Shown piece after piece: positions 53,239-63,166 of a DNA stretch of 64,000 nt. This stretch comes from Promethearchaeia archaeon (GTDB taxonomy: Archaea > Asgardarchaeota > Lokiarchaeia > Sigyniarchaeales > SOKP01): the NCBI GenBank assembly GCA_029856145.1, contig JAHQWK010000023.1, positions 1-64,000 of the forward strand, written 5' to 3'. Made by a program: the position numbers and the translations under genes. Each line of letters starts with the position of its first letter. Positions within the stretch are counted from its first letter, which is position 1. Under the pieces are notes generated by a model, which searched no databases, was not told the DNA's origin, and saw only the letters and a program-made list of their open reading frames with translations.

Positions 53239-53961
53239 TTATTTGGTGCTTAAATCTTTTTGAGCTAAAGATGAATCTGTTAATGATTTTTCCAATTTAC
53301 TTAAAACAAAATTTTGAAAATCTTTTCTAGAAAAGTCTGCTTGATCAAACTGGATTATTTCACTTGCAAGATTACCATTAAAGTTTTCACTTTGCTCGAT
53401 TATTCTCATATGTCTATCTACAATAGCAGCACCCAAAATTAGACTATAAGTATAGAAAGATAGCATTCCTGCATTAGACTCTTTAATTTCGTTATCATTA
53501 ATTCCATTCTGTATAACTTTTGCTGTACCCTTTAAAAAATTGAATTTTCGATATTCCTTTTCAAAAGGACCCATTTTATCAGAAGAAGGAGCCTCAATAA
53601 AATGCATCATACTAAAAGCTCCAAAATCTTTATCAGCAAACTGTAAAAAGTTTTCAAAAATCTTCATTAAAAGATCGATTGTTGATGTTTTATGATTTTT
53701 AATAATTTCGATATTTTCATCTCTATATTGATTAAAAAATTTATTCCGGATCGCAATCCACAATTCTCTCTTACTTTCTACATAATTATATAAATTATTC
53801 TGGTTCATTCCGAGGTTTTTTGCTAATCCTCGTAGACTGAAGCCATCTCTTCCCTTTTCTAAAAATAAGTCCTTTCCTGCTTTCAAAATCCGTTCAAATT
53901 GAGCTGCTTTTTTCTCAGGTGAACGACTTCGAGATTTTTTTTTTTTAGTCTTTACGCTCAT
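53239..53961 (-). CDS. TetR/AcrR-family transcriptional regulator
   Basis: 240 residues. After a very basic N-terminus (KTKKKKSRSRSPEKK) comes the TetR helix-turn-helix: FSLRGLAKNLGMNQNNLYNYV with ESKRELW. The C-terminal domain is helical and ligand-binding. It is divergent from the molybdopterin oxidoreductase operon, with a long inverted repeat between the two, so it may regulate both its own operon and that one. Ligand unknown. Confidence 0.9.
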   Translation of the reverse strand: MSVKTKKKKSRSRSPEKKAAQFERILKAGKDLFLEKGRDGFSLRGLAKNLGMNQNNLYNYVESKRELWIAIRNKFFNQYRDENIEIIKNHKTSTIDLLMKIFENFLQFADKDFGAFSMMHFIEAPSSDKMGPFEKEYRKFNFLKGTAKVIQNGINDNEIKESNAGMLSFYTYSLILGAAIVDRHMRIIEQSENFNGNLASEIIQFDQADFSRKDFQNFVLSKLEKSLTDSSLAQKDLSTK

Positions 53962-54143
53962 CTTAAACTTCCATAAATTTCATTTAGAAAGATTCAATTA
54001 ATAAAATAATCGAAAATTAGTTTAAATTACATTTTTAATTAATTCATAACAAATTATTAAGATTAGCACATTGAAAAGAATATTTTCAGTATTAAATCAT
54101 CAGAAAAAAAATATTATTTATCAAGATTAAAAATTGTTATTAA

Positions 54144-54214
54144 GAGAGAAAAGTGAGAAGGGAATCATGAAACAGATAAAAATTAAAAGGTGATCATCTT
54201 CTCTTTTTTCTCTC
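54144..54214. promoter_or_regulatory. Long inverted repeat between tetR and the molybdopterin oxidoreductase operon
   Basis: GAGAGAAAAGTGAGAAG (54144-54160) and CTTCTCTTTTTTCTCTC (54198-54214) pair over 17 positions with one G-T and one mismatch, around a 37-base spacer that contains GGTGATCATC. AGTGATCA follows at 54232-54239, and the TATA box ATATTTAAAC lies at 54259-54268. The region has no gene from 53962 to about 54328. An operator for the adjacent TetR protein, or a transcription terminator, are the two simplest readings. Confidence 0.4.
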
Positions 54215-54328
54215 TACTGAATAGATAAAATAGTGATCAATAAGAAATTTCATAAAAAATATTTAAACTTCGCAGATTTTTTCTAATTAAAATTTAATTT
54301 AAAAATAAAAAAGAGTAGTGGATTAAAA

Positions 54329-56605
54329 ATAGAAATAAAACAAAATGATGTCAAAATAATTAAAACTGGTTGTTGTCATGATTGCGGTGGGCGATGTGTT
54401 TTAAAAGCACATGTAAAAGATGGAAAAATTTTAAGATTTGAAACAGATAATGAGGAACTACCGCAATTAAGAGCCTGTTTGCGAGGAAGGGCATATAGAC
54501 AACGGGTCTACTCAGACGATAGACTTAGATCTCCGTTACGTCGAGTGGGTAATCGAGGTGAAGGTATATTTGAAAGAATATCTTGGGATGAAGCATTAAA
54601 TGAAGTGGCTAATAAGATTAAAGAGATAAAGCAAAAACATGGTAATTCTGCAATTTTACTTGTCCCTGGTGGAGGTAATCAAGGAATGCTACATGGCATT
54701 ATCCCTCATGCCTTAATGCTTCATCAAATCGGTGGGTATACTCGAATGTGGGGTGCTCCTTCTTACGAAGGGGCTCTTTTTGCTTCTATGGCAACCTATG
54801 GAACAATGATGACAGGGAATGCACGTGAAGATTTACTTAATTCTAAACTAATCATAATGTGGGGTTGGAATCCAGCAAATACTATTTGGGATCCTGGAAC
54901 CAGCTTATGGTTGGCTAAAGCCCGAGAACAAGGAATTAAAATTGTGTCAATTGATCCAATTTTTACAGATTCAGCAGCAGTTTTAGCTGATGAATGGATT
55001 CCTATTCGCCCCGGTACCGATACTGCTGCTCTTATTGCTATATCTTATGTTATAATAAGTGAAAACCTTCATGATATGGATTTTATAAAAAATTATACTA
55101 TTGGTTTTGAAAAATTTAGGGATTATGTACTTGGATTGGAAGATGATCAACCCAAAACACCTGAATGGGCAGAAGAAATAACTATGATTTCTGCAGAAAC
55201 TATTAGAAATTTGGCACGAGAGTATGCCATAAACAAACCAGCAGCGCTTATTGCAGGCTGGGGACCTGCTCGGACTGCTTTTGGAGAACAATATTCTCGA
55301 GCAGCAAATGTGTTATGTACAATAACGGGTAATATTGGAATTAATGGAGGATATGCCGCTGGTTTTATGAGATCGTATTATAGCCGTGAGAGAATTTTAA
55401 CGGGAAGTAAAAAAAAATCTGGCCCTTTCAAGCCTGATGATGAAACTCCTAAAAGACCAAGACTTCAAGATAATCCTGTTGATTTTGGAGCAGCTCCCCG
55501 CGAAGAAAGTTTATATAAATTAAAAGGTGGAACCAATCCCGCAAATACTCGTATTCACTATAATGATTATTATAATGCAATATTAAAAGGTTGTAAAGGG
55601 GGTTATCCTACTGATATTAAAATGGCTTATATTGCAGGAACTAATCGATTAAACCAGTTTCCCAATGTAAATAAAGGAGTCAAAGCGTTAAAATCTCTTG
55701 ATTTTATTGTAATTTATGAACAATTTATGACTCCAACAGCTCAATTAGCAGATATTGTTTTACCTGTAAACACTTTCATGGAACGCAATGATGTAGCAGT
55801 TCCTTGGCTAGGAGCACCCTATTATATCTATTTAAATAAAGCTATTGATTCTTTATATGAATCAAAATCTGATTTGGAAATATGTAAGGAATTATCTAAG
55901 AAATTAGATATTGAACAAAGTCTATTAGATTTACCTGAAGAACAAATCTTAAAGCTTTTTACAGCTCCTCGTAAAGATATAAAAAGTTATAATAAAATGA
56001 AAAGAGACGGATATTTTAAAGTTAAAGTAGATGAGCCTTTTATTGCTTTTAAGGATCAAATTGAAGACTTTGAAAAAAATCCTTTTCCTACTCTATCAGG
56101 TAAGATTGAGATTTATTGTGAACATATAGCTGAGAAAAATAATCCATTAATGCCTCCAATTCCTAAATATTTAACCCATGATGAGCATTATGACTCTCCC
56201 ATAGCAAAGAAGTATTCATTACAATTACTCACACCCCATAATAAAAGGAGAACTCATTCTAGTTTACATAATATCCCTTGGTTAGAAGAAATTGAGCCTC
56301 ATGCTGTTTGGATTAATCCAGTTGATGCATCGAAACGAAATATAAATAATGGGGATTTGGTAGATATTTTCAACGATCGAGGTAGAATGAGAATTCCCGC
56401 TAAGGTTACTGAACGTATAATACCGGGAGCAGTTTGTGTGTATCAAGGAGCATGGTATAATCCTGATAAGGACGGTGTGGATCTCGGAGGATGTGCTAAT
56501 ATCTTAACAAAGGATGTCTATTCTCCGGGAGGAGCCTTTCCTTTGAATAGTTCTTTAGTGGAAATAGAATTGTCTCCGAATAATAAATTGGAGGAGATGC
56601 AATGA
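54329..56605 (+). CDS. Molybdopterin (Mo/W-bis-MGD) oxidoreductase, catalytic subunit; start uncertain
   Basis: The frame includes an N-terminal [4Fe-4S] motif (C-C-H-D-C-G-G-R-C, then RACLRGRA), with Cys about 16, 19, 23 and 50, lying before the TTG at 54479, so the gene must start earlier. No ATG, GTG or TTG is available there; ATA 54329 is a candidate (758 residues). Core features: RISWDEALNEVANKI, GGYTRMWGAPSYEGA, LIIMWGWNPANTIWDPG, IDPIFTDSAA and a C-terminal MGD-binding domain (NPVDASKRNINNGDLVDIF). No Cys or Sec stands at the formate-dehydrogenase ligand place. It ends in TGA, overlapping the FeS gene by 4 bases. Substrate unknown. Confidence 0.88.
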   Translation: MEIKQNDVKIIKTGCCHDCGGRCVLKAHVKDGKILRFETDNEELPQLRACLRGRAYRQRVYSDDRLRSPLRRVGNRGEGIFERISWDEALNEVANKIKEIKQKHGNSAILLVPGGGNQGMLHGIIPHALMLHQIGGYTRMWGAPSYEGALFASMATYGTMMTGNAREDLLNSKLIIMWGWNPANTIWDPGTSLWLAKAREQGIKIVSIDPIFTDSAAVLADEWIPIRPGTDTAALIAISYVIISENLHDMDFIKNYTIGFEKFRDYVLGLEDDQPKTPEWAEEITMISAETIRNLAREYAINKPAALIAGWGPARTAFGEQYSRAANVLCTITGNIGINGGYAAGFMRSYYSRERILTGSKKKSGPFKPDDETPKRPRLQDNPVDFGAAPREESLYKLKGGTNPANTRIHYNDYYNAILKGCKGGYPTDIKMAYIAGTNRLNQFPNVNKGVKALKSLDFIVIYEQFMTPTAQLADIVLPVNTFMERNDVAVPWLGAPYYIYLNKAIDSLYESKSDLEICKELSKKLDIEQSLLDLPEEQILKLFTAPRKDIKSYNKMKRDGYFKVKVDEPFIAFKDQIEDFEKNPFPTLSGKIEIYCEHIAEKNNPLMPPIPKYLTHDEHYDSPIAKKYSLQLLTPHNKRRTHSSLHNIPWLEEIEPHAVWINPVDASKRNINNGDLVDIFNDRGRMRIPAKVTERIIPGAVCVYQGAWYNPDKDGVDLGGCANILTKDVYSPGGAFPLNSSLVEIELSPNNKLEEMQ

Positions 56606-57168
56606 ATCAGATGGGATTTTATTTCGATCAAACACGTTGTATAGGTTGTTATACATGTTCTGTTGCGTGTAAAGACTGGCACAATATTCCAGAGAAAGTA
56701 AATTGGAGACAAATCAAAGTTTTAGAAGATGGAAAATTTCCTAATTTATATCTAGCTTATCTTTCTTCTTCTTGTTATCATTGTAAAGAACCACCTTGTA
56801 TTAAAGTTTGTCCCGTGGGCGCAATAAAGAAGAGAGAAAAAGATGGTATTGTCATTGTTGAATCTAGTAAATGTTTAGGTAATGAAGAATGTGATTCGAA
56901 ATGTCTAAAGGCTTGTCCTTATGATATTCCGCAGTTTGGTCCTGAAAGAGGAGGAAAAATGCAAAAATGTGATTTTTGTTTAGAACGTTTAGAAAAAGGA
57001 CAACAAACTATTTGTGTTGAGGCTTGTCCCATGTTTGCTCTTGATGCGGGCCCTTTAGATGAGTTAAAGGATAAATATGGAGATGTAGTTGAAGCAGAAG
57101 GTTTTAAGTATTTTGAGAAATTTAAACCATCTATATTACATAAACCTAAATTAAAAAACTTAGATTAA
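56602..57168 (+). CDS. Four-cluster ferredoxin-like electron-transfer subunit
   Basis: 188 residues with 16 cluster cysteines in four groups: CIGCYTCSVAC, CYHCKEPPCIKVC, CLGNEECDSKCLKAC and CDFCLERL...CVEAC, as in DmsB, PsrB and FdhB. It passes electrons between the molybdo-subunit (ATGA overlap upstream) and a partner. No membrane-anchor subunit gene follows, so the enzyme may be a soluble two-subunit form, or the anchor is encoded elsewhere. Confidence 0.92.
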   Translation: MNQMGFYFDQTRCIGCYTCSVACKDWHNIPEKVNWRQIKVLEDGKFPNLYLAYLSSSCYHCKEPPCIKVCPVGAIKKREKDGIVIVESSKCLGNEECDSKCLKACPYDIPQFGPERGGKMQKCDFCLERLEKGQQTICVEACPMFALDAGPLDELKDKYGDVVEAEGFKYFEKFKPSILHKPKLKNLD

Positions 57169-57261
57169 TAAATTATTCAAATTTTTAAATAAAATATCTT
57201 AATTTTTTATTTTATTAGATAATTTCATTATATTATAGAATTTTAAAGAAGTGAAAATGAA

Positions 57262-58557
57262 TTGGAACTAAAGGAAGTATGGTTAATTGATTATGCCCGG
57301 ACCGCATTTTCTCGTTCTAGGCCAAATCAACCTGAAAGAGATGTGTTTGGTGAAATTCGTGGAGACGAATTACTTGCTAGACTCATTATGAAATTTTTTG
57401 ATAGAAAGTTAGCTGATAAAGGAATAACAAAGAAAGATATTGAGGAAGTCTCTGTAGGAGTTGCTTCAGGGGTTCTTGAAAACTGGACTTACGGGGCGAA
57501 AATTCCTCTTTACTTATCGGGATTTCCAAATGAAGTTTCTTCCTTCTTTATAGATAAACAATGTGCTTCAGCAGGTGCCGGAATGCATATGTTAACAATG
57601 GAAATCATGACAGGGAATACTAAGTGTGCATTAGCAACTGGTTTTGAACATATGACCCGTATTAGAAGAATTGGTATAGACCCCGCAATAGAGAGATATG
57701 AAGATGAGAATAGCATCTTTTATCATCCAGAATATGATATGGTTAATTCAACTAACATGCTACAAACAGCACAAAGATTATATGAAGAAGAAGTACCTAA
57801 ATTTACAAAAGAAGATATGGATAAATTTGGAGTGAGATCGCATAATTTAACTATTAAAAGCCAAGAAGAAAAATGGTTCACATCTGGTGTGAATGGTGGG
57901 GAAATTATTCCAATTGAAGCTCACTTAGAAGGGAATGTTGAAGAGTCAATAATGGTAGATAGGGATATGGCAGCTAGAAAATCTACTTTGGAAGGAGTTG
58001 CTGGATTACGTAGAATATCTGTTCCTTTTTATTTGGAGAAAAATGGAGGTAAAAAGGGTTATATTAAAAGAGAAGGCACTGAGGAAGGGGTGATAACAGC
58101 CGGAAATTCTTCTCCCTTGAATGCAGGAGCTACAGCTGCAGTCCTTATGGAAGCAGAAGAAGCGAAAAAGAGAGACCTTGAACCCTTGGCCCGCATAGTT
58201 TCAATTGGTTGGGCAGGAGTGGATCCAAGAGTTATGGGACGGGGTCCTGTTCCTGCTACCCGCAAAGCCTTAGAATATGCTAATTTAAGTGCTGAAGATA
58301 TCGATTATTGGGAAATTAACGAAGCTTTTTGTATCGTTGCCTTAAATTGTATGGAAAAATTCAATATTCCAGAAGAAAAAGTTAATATTATGGGAGGATC
58401 AACTGCAATTGGCCATCCATTAGGAGCTACAATGCTTCGCCTTACAGGAACATTAGCAAGAATTTTAAGAGATAAGAAAGCAAAATACGGAGTGGCTAAC
58501 GCTTGTTGTGGCGGCGGACAGGGAGTTGCGACTATTATAGAGAATTTTAATATATAA
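57262..58557 (+). CDS. Thiolase (acetyl-CoA C-acyltransferase family)
   Basis: 431 residues from a TTG. The acylated cysteine is Cys101 in [11 protein letters not shown]; the other active-site groups are [25 protein letters not shown] and the proton-shuttling cysteine in NACCGGGQG. This is a full-length catalytic thiolase, not an archaeal SCP2-type one. It makes or splits acetoacetyl- or 3-oxoacyl-CoA. It sits between the molybdo-enzyme and, farther on, 4-hydroxybutyryl-CoA dehydratase, consistent with CoA-ester fermentation. Confidence 0.93.
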   Translation: MELKEVWLIDYARTAFSRSRPNQPERDVFGEIRGDELLARLIMKFFDRKLADKGITKKDIEEVSVGVASGVLENWTYGAKIPLYLSGFPNEVSSFFIDKQCASAGAGMHMLTMEIMTGNTKCALATGFEHMTRIRRIGIDPAIERYEDENSIFYHPEYDMVNSTNMLQTAQRLYEEEVPKFTKEDMDKFGVRSHNLTIKSQEEKWFTSGVNGGEIIPIEAHLEGNVEESIMVDRDMAARKSTLEGVAGLRRISVPFYLEKNGGKKGYIKREGTEEGVITAGNSSPLNAGATAAVLMEAEEAKKRDLEPLARIVSIGWAGVDPRVMGRGPVPATRKALEYANLSAEDIDYWEINEAFCIVALNCMEKFNIPEEKVNIMGGSTAIGHPLGATMLRLTGTLARILRDKKAKYGVANACCGGGQGVATIIENFNI

Positions 58558-58747
58558 AATTAACTATTATCTTAAGATCTATCATTAAGATAATTTTAAA
58601 TTAATATTAGAGCTAATTTTTCCTTTTTCTTAAACATAAATTTAAATTGATCTTCTAGGTTATTTAATTATCTGACTGAATTAATGAATTAAATTTAACT
58701 AAATATTAAATTTCTAACATTTTATTTAATTTAAATATGATTTAATT

Positions 58748-61606
58748 ATGGAAGTTTTTTTGAAAAGGGCTGAACGTTCTTTTAAGAGTAAGATTGGAGA
58801 AGATAAAACAAATACTATTTTAAATAATATAAAAAAAGCTACTAATGAAATTCCTGCTAAATTCAGGAGAACAATTGGTTCAGAAATACCGAAATTCTTA
58901 TTTAATTACTCACAAGAGATTGAAGATGTGTCTCCTGCGATTACTGAGGGTGTTTTGAATTATATTTTCATATTTGCAGAGTCATTGAAAGATCTCGTAA
59001 ATAAGGATAGAAATCAAGTAAATCAAATGTTAATAAATAGAAGTAATAGTGAAATGCGAAATCTTTCAGATTTATTAAATGCATTTGTTGAAAAAGCAAA
59101 AAAAGGTGAAGCAATAGAAAATCTCGAAACTTTTGAAGATTTATTGATATATATGGTTGGTGGAAAAGCAGAAGTCACCCAGATGAACGATGTTGAATTA
59201 TTTTTTAAGCGAGCTGATAAGAATTTTTCTGAAAGATTAGGAGAAGTAAAATTTCAATTTTATTCAGAAGAACTTAAGAAATCATTCAAACAAATCGATG
59301 AATTACATCGAGATCAAATGAGCTCCGAAATTTCAAAATATTTATTCAAGTTCTCCCAAAATATTGATAACTTTTCTACAGAAACATTAGACAGTATATT
59401 GGCACAAATTTTGTTATTTTCTAATTCAATAACTGATTTAGATGGAAAAACATGGGATCAAATTAATCAAGAAATAAGAAGAAGAAGTAACAATAAATTG
59501 CATTCTTTAGTTGATTTATTCAAAGCGTTTTTAGAAGAAGCTAAAGAAGGAAATTTATTAGAAAATAACAATGAACTTGAAGATATATTAACTCATTTAT
59601 TTGGAGAAGAAGAAGAGCGAGTTCAATTTACAGATATAGAAGCTTTTTTAAAAAGAGCAGAAAAAAAATATGCATTAATTCTCGGACAAGATATGATTCA
59701 AATGCTTATGGAAGAACTATTAGATGCAATTGATCAAATTCCCGAGCAACATAGAGAGTACCTCGGATCGGATCTTGCAAAATATTTATTTAAATATTCA
59801 GAAACCGCTTCAATTCACGATCCAGAGAATTTAGAATTAATATTTAATGGAGCAATTATGTTCGCTAATTCATTGGTCGATATTGGGGATTCAAATAAGG
59901 CAGAAGTTAATCAATTCATTATAAATAGATCGAATCATAAAGTCCGTGGATTATTCGATTTATATCTAGCATTTCTTGAAAAAAATAAAGTTCGTATGCC
60001 TTTTTCTCTAGAACCAAATTTTGATGAAATCCTTGTTCATACACTGGGGAGATATAGTGGTCCGAAAGTTCTAGAGCAAGGAGGATTAATTCATGACTTA
60101 TTGTTAGATCATCATGAAGAAATTCCATCAGCAATCGAGCATTCAAGTTGGGCGAAAGCTTTAATTGAAATAATCCCTCGCTATTTAGATATTCTACCAA
60201 AAGCTGAAGGAGATCGAATTTTAGACTTTTTATGGGAAAACAAATTACCAGAGGATGAAATTATTGAGAAATATAGAACTAAAATTTTGGAATTTCCTAG
60301 AGAAAAAGAAAAAACATTCATGTTCAGATTAATGAATATGCTAACAAATCAGATTTTAGTTGATGAAGTGAAAGACAAAGTATTAGCAGGATCTTTAGCT
60401 CTTAGAATCCTTGGAGGCATTTTTGTGGAAATTTTTGGTGGACGAAATGCCCAAATACGAGCAATTCGGCTTAATCAATTATTAAAAGATAGAAAAGTTT
60501 CAAATTTAGAAAATAAAAAGAAAATTGATGAGCACATTAACAAAATACTGGAAGAAGATTTGAAAGCTATTCAAAAAAGAACTATGACAATAAACACTAT
60601 TATTCCAATATTGACTAAGAAAAGATATTTCATTAAAACTTACGATATAGTTACAAAAGACTTTCCAGAATTTATTGTCAAAATGATCACTGTGAGAGAG
60701 GAGGAGCGATTGAAGGATATTGGTGAAGAATATAAGAAGCCAGGCATTTCAGGAGAGTTAATACAACTAGTTAATGATTTTTTGATTGAGCTTGAATTAG
60801 CAAGAAGATTCTATAAAAAATATTTTGAAGAAATGTATTCAATAGCTATGGATGCTCAAAAAAATATGTTAACTATTAGAAAATTCTTTAAATCTTTGGT
60901 GGAACTTAGTGACAATATAGAAGCTATTGAGTTTTTTGAGAGACCTATTGCAAATACAGAACACACGATTTACATTTCGTTATTAAAATATTTGTATGAG
61001 TGTTTACCAGAAGTGTTTGAGATAACTCGAACCATTCTTGATGAACAAGAATATCAAAAGAAGATAATGAAATTAGATACTTATCTAAGTAATTGGAAAC
61101 TAGAACAACTAAATTTAGAAATCAGAGAAACTGAAAACAAAATTAATGAATATGAAGAGATGGAAGAATGGGACGCTACAGATAAGATAAGGAATTTAAC
61201 TAAATTTCTTAATAGGGACAAAAATGAGCTTAAATTCTATGATATAATGTTTAAACTCCTCAAAGAAACAGAAAAAGCTGGTGAAATTATAAATAAAAGA
61301 TTAGATTTCTCAAAAAATCTTTTAAAATTTTCAGACTCTATAAAAAAGGTACATCCCAACCTCCCAGCAGCTTTAAATGATTACTTGGAAAATTTATATG
61401 ACTTCACTCAAGAAATAGATAAAATCATAGAAGAATTAAAAAAGAAAAGTTCTTCTGGTATTATATCTCCTTTTGATTTTAGAGAAAGGAATGATGCAGC
61501 AGAAATATCAAAAAAAGAATTAAAATCTCTCTGTTCAAATGAAGATTTTATGAATCATATTAAATCTATGTTAGAAATCTCAAAAACAAATAAGTTACAA
61601 TATTAA
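58748..61606 (+). CDS. Large helical protein with three N-terminal about 150-residue repeats
   Basis: 952 residues, unrecognised. Three tandem repeats make up about 1-450. Each begins with FLKRAE or FFKRAD, continues with KFLFNYSQ, KYLFKFSQ or KYLFKYSE, has a RSNxxxxxLxDLxxAFxExxK block, and ends with a short DLLIYMVGG, DILTHLFGE or EILVHTLGR helix. The second half is helical with a coiled-coil stretch near 775-835 (ETENKINEYEEMEEW). There are no membrane helices or enzyme motifs. It is probably a scaffold. It stands alone, convergent with the dehydratase gene (14 bases). Confidence 0.7.
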   Translation: MEVFLKRAERSFKSKIGEDKTNTILNNIKKATNEIPAKFRRTIGSEIPKFLFNYSQEIEDVSPAITEGVLNYIFIFAESLKDLVNKDRNQVNQMLINRSNSEMRNLSDLLNAFVEKAKKGEAIENLETFEDLLIYMVGGKAEVTQMNDVELFFKRADKNFSERLGEVKFQFYSEELKKSFKQIDELHRDQMSSEISKYLFKFSQNIDNFSTETLDSILAQILLFSNSITDLDGKTWDQINQEIRRRSNNKLHSLVDLFKAFLEEAKEGNLLENNNELEDILTHLFGEEEERVQFTDIEAFLKRAEKKYALILGQDMIQMLMEELLDAIDQIPEQHREYLGSDLAKYLFKYSETASIHDPENLELIFNGAIMFANSLVDIGDSNKAEVNQFIINRSNHKVRGLFDLYLAFLEKNKVRMPFSLEPNFDEILVHTLGRYSGPKVLEQGGLIHDLLLDHHEEIPSAIEHSSWAKALIEIIPRYLDILPKAEGDRILDFLWENKLPEDEIIEKYRTKILEFPREKEKTFMFRLMNMLTNQILVDEVKDKVLAGSLALRILGGIFVEIFGGRNAQIRAIRLNQLLKDRKVSNLENKKKIDEHINKILEEDLKAIQKRTMTINTIIPILTKKRYFIKTYDIVTKDFPEFIVKMITVREEERLKDIGEEYKKPGISGELIQLVNDFLIELELARRFYKKYFEEMYSIAMDAQKNMLTIRKFFKSLVELSDNIEAIEFFERPIANTEHTIYISLLKYLYECLPEVFEITRTILDEQEYQKKIMKLDTYLSNWKLEQLNLEIRETENKINEYEEMEEWDATDKIRNLTKFLNRDKNELKFYDIMFKLLKETEKAGEIINKRLDFSKNLLKFSDSIKKVHPNLPAALNDYLENLYDFTQEIDKIIEELKKKSSSGIISPFDFRERNDAAEISKKELKSLCSNEDFMNHIKSMLEISKTNKLQY

Positions 61607-61620
61607 GAAAAGAATTTTAT

Positions 61621-63066
61621 TCAATCAATCTCAAGAATCCTTTTTACTAATTTTTTCTTTTCTGCTAAATTAGCTTGACGAGATATCATAATTCTTTGTG
61701 CTTGAGGAGACCCCGCTCCATGCATAGACTCTGTTTTATAACTGACAGAAGCTACACCCATAGTTAGGTTCTCTATAAAACGTAAAACTTTATATCTATC
61801 TTCAGCACAAATTCCTTCACATGTAGTCAAGTACTTTTCAATTAAAGGCCCTATTTCTTCCGATTTAAGATCTGCCTCAGAAGGCATTGTACAAATCATA
61901 CCTCCTGCAATATCTTCAGCAAGTCTTCCAATTTCATAGGGAAAGCGTGTAACATTTTGTTTACATACATTAGCTAATAACATATCCATTTCATAGTTTC
62001 CTGCTTCTCTTTGAAAACCTAATGAACTACATGCAATCCCACAACTATATAAAGTTTCATTTAAATGTGTCATTTCAACAAGTTTATCTCTAATATGTGA
62101 TGCTTTTTCAGTACCATTATATTCTGAGATTAGAGCTGTCGCTCCTATTAACACGTCTCCAACACCCACTTTACATCCACCATAAGATTGTCGGTGAAAT
62201 CCTGCAAATCGATTAACTAATTCTCCCGAAAATTCAACTTCACCCTTCATAAAAATATTTTCTTTAGGAATAAAGACATCATCGAAGATTACAAAAATTT
62301 CTTGACCTCCATACTTGAAATTACCGATATCTAATTTACCATCTTCTATCTTCCGTGTATCGCACGATTGTCTCCCATATACTAATGTTATTCCCTTTTC
62401 ATTTGTATCTATTCCAAAACTTACAGCATATTCCTCTTCACCTAGTCTTAATGAAAGAGTAGGCATAATGATTGCCCGATGTGAGTTAAGAAATCCTGTT
62501 TGATGTACTTTAGCCCCTCTAACTATGAGCCCATCATCATTCTCATTAACTATATGTAGATAAGCATCAGGATCTGGTTGATCTTTGGGTCTTTTACTTC
62601 GATCTCCCTTAGTATCTGTCATTGCCCCATCAACCATTAGATCTTGTATTTGAACTTCAGTCCAATATTTTATAAATCGTTTATGATAGTTTGTATTATT
62701 TTTTTTATCCATTTCATAAGTAATACTGTATAAAGCATTCGCAGTGTCAAAACCTACACATCTTTGAAAACAACAGACTGTATATTGCCCCAATAATCTT
62801 TGCATTTTAACTTTTTTTACTAAATCCTCTGTAGATTGGTGAATATGAGTGAATCGATTTATGATTTCTCCAGTAAGATGTGATTTTGTCGTCATTATAT
62901 CTTTATATTCTTCCATTTGGGCTAATTCATAAATCTTCATTACAGTATTAATTGAAGGTTTGATAATCGGATGATTCCAAAATTCCTTTACTTTTTCACC
63001 AAACAAATATAAATTTACTGGACGTTTAATACTTTCTAAATACTCTTCAGGTGTTTTTAATGGCAT
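61621..63066 (-). CDS. abfD: 4-hydroxybutyryl-CoA dehydratase / vinylacetyl-CoA isomerase
   Basis: 481 residues. The [4Fe-4S] ligands known for the Clostridium enzyme (Cys99, Cys103, His292, Cys299) are all in place here as Cys99 and Cys103 (CCFQRC) and His291 and Cys298 (HRQSYGGC). It has FAD-binding acyl-CoA-dehydrogenase-like architecture with SMHGAGSPQAQR near the end. It turns 4-hydroxybutyryl-CoA into crotonyl-CoA, in 4-aminobutyrate fermentation or in autotrophic cycles of some archaea. With the nearby thiolase a C4 fermentation is likely, though the rest of the pathway is not in view. Confidence 0.93.
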   Translation of the reverse strand: MPLKTPEEYLESIKRPVNLYLFGEKVKEFWNHPIIKPSINTVMKIYELAQMEEYKDIMTTKSHLTGEIINRFTHIHQSTEDLVKKVKMQRLLGQYTVCCFQRCVGFDTANALYSITYEMDKKNNTNYHKRFIKYWTEVQIQDLMVDGAMTDTKGDRSKRPKDQPDPDAYLHIVNENDDGLIVRGAKVHQTGFLNSHRAIIMPTLSLRLGEEEYAVSFGIDTNEKGITLVYGRQSCDTRKIEDGKLDIGNFKYGGQEIFVIFDDVFIPKENIFMKGEVEFSGELVNRFAGFHRQSYGGCKVGVGDVLIGATALISEYNGTEKASHIRDKLVEMTHLNETLYSCGIACSSLGFQREAGNYEMDMLLANVCKQNVTRFPYEIGRLAEDIAGGMICTMPSEADLKSEEIGPLIEKYLTTCEGICAEDRYKVLRFIENLTMGVASVSYKTESMHGAGSPQAQRIMISRQANLAEKKKLVKRILEID

Positions 63067-63166
63067 GATCTAGTTAATTCTTATAATTTTGTATTAGTTA
63101 ATTAGAAGAAAATTGAATTTTTATAGATACCTAAATTAAATAATGAGAGAAATTAAGCTTTTAATT

